9,742 bases of DNA from Synechococcales cyanobacterium 340R_concoct_173_sub (GTDB taxonomy: Bacteria > Cyanobacteriota > Cyanobacteriia > Leptolyngbyales > Leptolyngbyaceae). The DNA is taken from positions 1 to 9,742 of the forward strand of contig JANXNM010000599.1 in the NCBI GenBank assembly GCA_025354065.1, read 5' to 3'. The first letter of the stretch is position 1, and each line of letters starts with the position of its first letter. The translations under genes and the position numbers were made by a program. Shown here piece after piece: positions 6,590 through 9,742 of this stretch. The notes below the pieces were generated by a model. The model did not search any database. It was not told where the DNA came from and saw only the letters and a program-made list of their open reading frames with translations.

Positions 6590-7124
6590 TGTAGAAAGTT
6601 CGATGAAGAAGGCGGTGGAATCCACTGTCCGTACGTTTAATACCATTCGTACTGGGCGAGCTAGTGCGTCGCTGCTTGATAAAATTATGGTGGACTACTA
6701 TGGTTCTCCCACGCCTATTAAGCAAATGGCGAATATCACCACACCGGATGGGACAACGTTGCAGATTCAGCCCTACGATCGTGGGACGTTGAACACCATT
6801 GAGAAGGCAATTTCTCTCTCTGATATTGGTTTAACGCCTAACAACGACGGGATTGCCATTCGGCTTAATATTCCGCCGCTGACTACAGAAAGACGGAAAG
6901 AGTTCGTTAAAATGGCCTCTAGGTATACCGAAGAAGGCAAAGTGGCTCTACGTAATGTGCGTCGTGATGGGGTAGATAGTGTCCGCAAGCTTGAGAAAGC
7001 TAGTGAGATTTCCGAGGATGAGTCTCGCGATCAACAGGACAAAATCCAAAAGATGACTGATAAATATGTCGCTGAAATCGATCGAATTTTCGGTGAGAAA
7101 GAGAAGGACATCATGAAGGTATAG
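6576..7124 (+). CDS. frr: Ribosome recycling factor
   Basis: Frr (RRF) splits the post-termination ribosome together with EF-G so that subunits can be reused; it is essential in most bacteria. From the GTG at 6576 the product is 182 aa, a typical RRF length, and starts with the expected [17 protein letters not shown]. An in-frame GTG at 6543 would add 11 residues that do not fit the family and would lack the GGAGG placed just before 6576. Visible landmarks are [10 protein letters not shown] (21-30), the domain II segment with [16 protein letters not shown] (53-68), [18 protein letters not shown] (86-103), and the conserved domain I helix [12 protein letters not shown] (127-138) with its Arg pair at 129-130, followed by [15 protein letters not shown]. 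The first 14 bases overlap pyrH, suggesting translational coupling. Confidence 0.96.
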   Translation: MKLADVESSMKKAVESTVRTFNTIRTGRASASLLDKIMVDYYGSPTPIKQMANITTPDGTTLQIQPYDRGTLNTIEKAISLSDIGLTPNNDGIAIRLNIPPLTTERRKEFVKMASRYTEEGKVALRNVRRDGVDSVRKLEKASEISEDESRDQQDKIQKMTDKYVAEIDRIFGEKEKDIMKV

Positions 7125-7178
7125 ATCTGATTGTCGTCATGATAATTTGCTTAAAATAAGAAATGAATTTCTAATAAA

Positions 7179-7213
7179 AATATCCGATCGCTAGCAATTA
7201 ACGATCGGATGTT
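7179..7213 (-). terminator. Rho-independent terminator of the flavoprotein gene, possibly bidirectional
   Basis: ATCCGATCG (7182-7190) and CGATCGGAT (7202-7210) are perfect 9-base arms around an 11-base loop, with two more A-T pairs at the base beyond one mismatch or wobble. In minus-strand RNA the stem is followed at once by a run of U (complement of the A-run at 7176-7180), and it lies about 44 bases after the flavoprotein stop, so it is a textbook terminator in that direction. For frr transcripts the stem is as good (T-G wobble), but the tail is less U rich. Confidence 0.8.
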
Positions 7214-7253
7214 GTATTTATGGTTGAAAATTATTAGCCATGCAATATTGTCG

Positions 7254-8432
7254 CTAGCCAAGCCCCGGAATCAAACCACCGCTCAGTTTTTTTAGAGCAC
7301 GGGTGGCAACATCGGCATATTTAAGCTCGCCGCACATTATTTTGCAAAGCCGATCGGTCGCAGATTGACGCTTAACGCCGACCTTATAACCAATTCCCGG
7401 CACACGGTAAAAAATATTTGCCAACTTCTGTGCCCACACCATATCCTGCCCCCATTCCGCTTGGATCACTTGGGTATAATTCGCCAGTGCTGCACTATTT
7501 CCAGATACTGCGCTGTCGATCGCAACCGCCGCCTTCATCCCACTAAATAACGCTGGACGAACTCCCTCTGCTGTGAAGGGATCGCTCAAACCCGCTGCTT
7601 CCCCGGCTAATAGGGCATTGCGCGTATGCAACTGCTGATCTTCAGTCCAGAGACACATGGGATGACTGTGAAACGTTGCGTGAGTGGTGTTCAGTCCTTT
7701 GAGCTTTGTATATTGCAGCAGTGCCTCTTTAAGATCTTCATTATCCTTACCTCGAAAAGTTCCCGTGCCAATTGAGTAGCCGTTCGCTTTGGGTAAACTC
7801 CAGATGAAGCCATTTTTGATAATGCCGAAGTCGAATTGAGCACTGGGAGCAATATCTTGAGCAGGAACTTCCATCACCATGCCCATGCGGACGCTACGAT
7901 CGGCAAACCCCAGCCACTTCGCCATCGGTCCCTTTGCGCCATCCGCTCCAATCAGGTATTTAGCTTGAAACATGCCCTGATCAGTATTGACGGTCCAAAA
8001 GTCGCCCTTAAATTCAATGCCCGTGACAGTGGTTCCGGTTTTCACCTGTGCCCCTAATGCCTGGGCCTGCTGGATGATGTGGTAGTCAAATTCCGATCGG
8101 TTCACCATCCACATCGGCTCTGTGGTATTCAACGTTGCATCAACCGGGTCGCCCACTTTCCAGGTATAACGAATTTGCTTCACAGTTTTAGAAATTACTG
8201 GAGAAAAATCGAAATCAAACCATGTGCCCACTGCCGGAGACACCCCGCCGCTGCATACCTTATACCGGGGCAAGGTCTCACGATCGATCAGCAATACCGA
8301 TCGTCCAAGCTTTGCCAAATGGTAGGCCGCAGACCCTCCGGCTGGACCCGAACCGACGATGATGCAGTCCAGCATTTTTTCCGAGTTGGGTGGCGCTGAT
8401 TCAGATTCATGAGTACTTATAGGAGTTGTCAT
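7254..8432 (-). CDS. Geranylgeranyl-reductase-family FAD-dependent oxidoreductase
   Basis: The 392-residue flavoprotein opens, after a 19-residue polar N-terminal tail, with a Rossmann FAD motif: IIVGSGPAGGSAAYHL (24-39), ending at Asp50. The family pattern continues with LPRYKVCSGGVS (54-65), the YLIGADGAKGP block (159-169) and LLAGEAAGLSDPFTAEGVRPALFSG (275-299), the second FAD-binding segment. Enzymes of this family reduce prenyl double bonds, for example of geranylgeranyl groups for chlorophyll, tocopherol or lipids. From memory, true cyanobacterial ChlP has a different N-terminal half (a short start then a PCGGAIPL-like motif), so I do not call this chlP; the substrate is unknown. A Met at 20 (start at 8375) is an alternative start. 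The gene follows the RDD gene on the same strand, 192 bases away, and probably has its own promoter. Confidence 0.82.
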   Translation of the reverse strand: MTTPISTHESESAPPNSEKMLDCIIVGSGPAGGSAAYHLAKLGRSVLLIDRETLPRYKVCSGGVSPAVGTWFDFDFSPVISKTVKQIRYTWKVGDPVDATLNTTEPMWMVNRSEFDYHIIQQAQALGAQVKTGTTVTGIEFKGDFWTVNTDQGMFQAKYLIGADGAKGPMAKWLGFADRSVRMGMVMEVPAQDIAPSAQFDFGIIKNGFIWSLPKANGYSIGTGTFRGKDNEDLKEALLQYTKLKGLNTTHATFHSHPMCLWTEDQQLHTRNALLAGEAAGLSDPFTAEGVRPALFSGMKAAVAIDSAVSGNSAALANYTQVIQAEWGQDMVWAQKLANIFYRVPGIGYKVGVKRQSATDRLCKIMCGELKYADVATRALKKLSGGLIPGLG

Positions 8433-8624
8433 AGTAAAATTTTCCAGGAATAAATTGATAACTAACTTATGGGAGACACCCGAATTAAAACCCTAACGGT
8501 CTTGATGCTACTAATTAACTACAACACTAAGTCTCTGAATCGATACGAGACGAGACAGATTTCATCTGATCTTAAAATTCATACAAAATAATCCGATCGG
8601 AATATTGGCAGCAAATCAGAATAT
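8433..8624. other. AT-rich spacer between RDD and flavoprotein genes
   Basis: This 192-base stretch has no credible gene. It presumably carries the promoter of the flavoprotein gene, but I see no convincing -35/-10 pair. It holds a small CAGAT-TTC-ATCTG dyad (8556-8568) and a 10-base palindrome TCCGATCGGA near 8591-8600; neither has a U-run, so I do not call a terminator for the RDD gene. Confidence 0.4.
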
Positions 8625-9482
8625 TCACCTTGCCCCTTGACGTAAATAAACCAAATAGACTCCCTCTAAAAATAAATTTGCCGTCATATCAAAAGGCAGC
8701 GCTTCTAAACCAAGCCGTACCTTCAACTGTTGTGCTAATCGAAGACTCACCGTTTCCCGGACTTTAACTGAAAATCGACTACGACGGGTCAAATATTCCC
8801 GAATAACCGCAAAATCATCAGGTGTCACTAGGTTAAAATTCGCTGTTTCTAGTATCGCATCGGCCACTTGATTGGCTTGGATTTCATCGGGAATGATAAT
8901 TGTGTCTTTATATTTTTTGACTCGTAACTCCTGAATCACTACCGTCCCTGCAACCCAATCGCCCAGCCGTTTTTCCTGACGACCCTGGACAATGAAAAGA
9001 AAGCCAACTAACCCCACTAAGATGTCATCAAATACGCGCAAAAGTGCCCGGAGTGTAGCTTGGGGCAATCCGATCGGGCGACCGTCTTCTCGAATTACCC
9101 GAATTTGGGCCATGCGTTTTCCAGGTGTTTGACCTTGCCAGAGGGTTTCAAAAAAAACGAAATAACCAACAAAAATCGCAAATAATCCCAACAGCACGAT
9201 CGGCAGAATCCACTTACTCAAAGACGGCGTAAAACCCAATGGATTCTGAGCGGCATAGGTCAACGTCTGAAATGAAAATAATAATCCCACCAACATGAGC
9301 GTAATCATCGCGATCGTAATCAATGTATAGTCCACCAGAAGCGCATAAGCCCGACTGCCAATGCCTGCCAACGGAAACTCCAGCTCCACACTTTCCGGCG
9401 TTCGCAATCGAATTTCTCCAAAAAACCTCAGCGCCTTTGCCCCCGAAATCTTCCTTGCCGTCTTATCTTCAAACCGTGCCAT
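8625..9482 (-). CDS. RDD-family integral membrane protein
   Basis: The 285-residue protein has the RDD domain in its N-terminal two thirds: GIGSRAYALLVDYTLI (40-55) with the defining Arg44 and Asp51, membrane segments near 48-70, 92-113 and 150-167, the WQGQTPGKRMAQIRVIREDGRP loop (115-136), and Asp152/153 after LLRVF. Residues from about 186 to the end form a long soluble, probably cytoplasmic tail that I cannot assign. RDD proteins are poorly characterised; some have been linked to ion exchange, but function here is unknown. The ATG at 9482 has TGAGGG (9488-9493) at good spacing. An in-frame TTG at 9494 overlaps that site and is rejected. The partial membrane gene upstream ends 41 bases before, so the two are probably one operon. 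Confidence 0.87.
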   Translation of the reverse strand: MARFEDKTARKISGAKALRFFGEIRLRTPESVELEFPLAGIGSRAYALLVDYTLITIAMITLMLVGLLFSFQTLTYAAQNPLGFTPSLSKWILPIVLLGLFAIFVGYFVFFETLWQGQTPGKRMAQIRVIREDGRPIGLPQATLRALLRVFDDILVGLVGFLFIVQGRQEKRLGDWVAGTVVIQELRVKKYKDTIIIPDEIQANQVADAILETANFNLVTPDDFAVIREYLTRRSRFSVKVRETVSLRLAQQLKVRLGLEALPFDMTANLFLEGVYLVYLRQGAR

Positions 9483-9523
9483 AATCGCCCTCAAAAATAA
9501 TCAAAAATCCGGTCTCAAAATTT

Positions 9524-9742
9524 TTAATTCTCCAAATCCAACCCTAATCCTTCCTTGGAATTGAGCAAATCAAAATAAAGCACCGCCTTCACCGACTGCC
9601 AAAAGCCTAGCGTCAGCAACGTGATTCCCAGCGTAACAAGCACATTAAGCAGACTCGACAACGTAGTAGCTAATCCTGCCGATGCCCCGCCCGATCGGTC
9701 TAAGGCAAAGGGAATTAATGTAACAAGTTGGCCGATCGCATT
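9524..9742 (-). CDS. C-terminal end of a membrane protein (start outside window)
   Basis: On the minus strand a frame is open from the right edge to a TAA at 9524-9526, giving 72 residues and no start codon that would be needed within the window. The translation has a hydrophobic stretch (LLNVLVTLGITLLTLGFW) followed by QSVKAVLYFDLL and a charged tail ending GLGLDLEN. The FWQxxKAVxYxDL ending resembles cyanobacterial multi-pass membrane proteins that I recall as being annotated as DUF975-like or with a glycerophosphodiester-phosphodiesterase membrane domain; this is recognition from memory, not a search. It lies 41 bases upstream of the RDD gene in the same direction, so co-transcription is likely. 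No function can be assigned from this fragment. Confidence 0.72.
   Translation of the reverse strand, partial: NAIGQLVTLIPFALDRSGGASAGLATTLSSLLNVLVTLGITLLTLGFWQSVKAVLYFDLLNSKEGLGLDLEN

Noticed and set aside
7159..7172. AGAAAT-GA-ATTTCT dyad after frr
   Set aside because: The two-base centre is too small for a stable RNA loop and the stem is AT rich; the hairpin at 7182-7210 explains termination better.
8079..8399. Plus-strand reading frame of 106 codons opposite the flavoprotein
   Set aside because: It is antisense to the conserved FAD-binding region, and its composition (many Arg, His and Cys) is typical of a shadow frame.
7254..8432. Calling the flavoprotein ChlP
   Set aside because: It shares the geranylgeranyl reductase family fold but not the N-terminal motifs I associate with cyanobacterial ChlP, and no chlorophyll genes are adjacent.
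9483..9494. TTG start for the RDD protein
   Set aside because: The TTG overlaps the TGAGGG that is well placed for the ATG at 9482.
1..9742. A defence, mobile or biosynthetic gene system
   Set aside because: All genes are single housekeeping or regulatory genes in short units; I see no transposase, integrase, toxin-antitoxin pair, nuclease, CRISPR repeat or biosynthetic core enzyme.

Overview
The window reads as chromosomal DNA of a cyanobacterium. Three things point there. The octamer GCGATCGC (HIP1) occurs seven times in 9.7 kb and shorter CGATCG cores are common. There is a phycobilin-lyase family gene (CpcT/CpeT). Several proteins, including HemF, Frr, the GrxC-type glutaredoxin and the tandem universal stress protein, look like the cyanobacterial versions of their families. 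I see no insertion sequence, phage gene, CRISPR array, tRNA or rRNA, and no sign of recent transfer. The genus cannot be told from this stretch.

Layout, left to right. The 3' part of a tandem-domain universal stress protein gene (+) enters from the left edge. It converges on a gene for an exported trypsin-like protease fused to TPR repeats (-). A divergent intergenic region of about 140 bases, holding an operator-like inverted repeat, leads to a monothiol-sized CPFC glutaredoxin (+). That gene converges on tadA (-) across a hairpin. tadA is head-to-head with a CpcT/CpeT-family gene (+), and their possible ATG starts interlock in one CATG. Next come a STAS-domain anti-sigma-factor antagonist (-) and hemF (-), separated by about 250 bases with an 18-base tandem repeat. 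A 338-base divergent spacer follows, then the pyrH-frr pair (+) with a 14-base overlap. A strong hairpin separates frr from a convergent geranylgeranyl-reductase-family flavoprotein (-). The right end holds an RDD membrane protein (-) and, upstream of it, the C-terminal end of another membrane protein (-) that runs off the right edge.

How the genes relate. Most are housekeeping: tRNA wobble editing (TadA), UMP phosphorylation (PyrH), ribosome recycling (Frr) and tetrapyrrole synthesis (HemF). HemF feeds haem, chlorophyll and bilin synthesis, and a CpcT-family lyase would attach bilins to phycobiliproteins, so the two are thematically linked, but they lie on opposite strands in separate transcription units. 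The only arrangements that look like true operons are pyrH-frr and the right-edge membrane gene with the RDD gene. I found no convincing new multi-gene system. The points most worth checking are small: start-site architecture, the inverted repeat before the glutaredoxin, the minisatellite before the STAS gene, and the unassigned substrates of the flavoprotein and the lyase paralogue.
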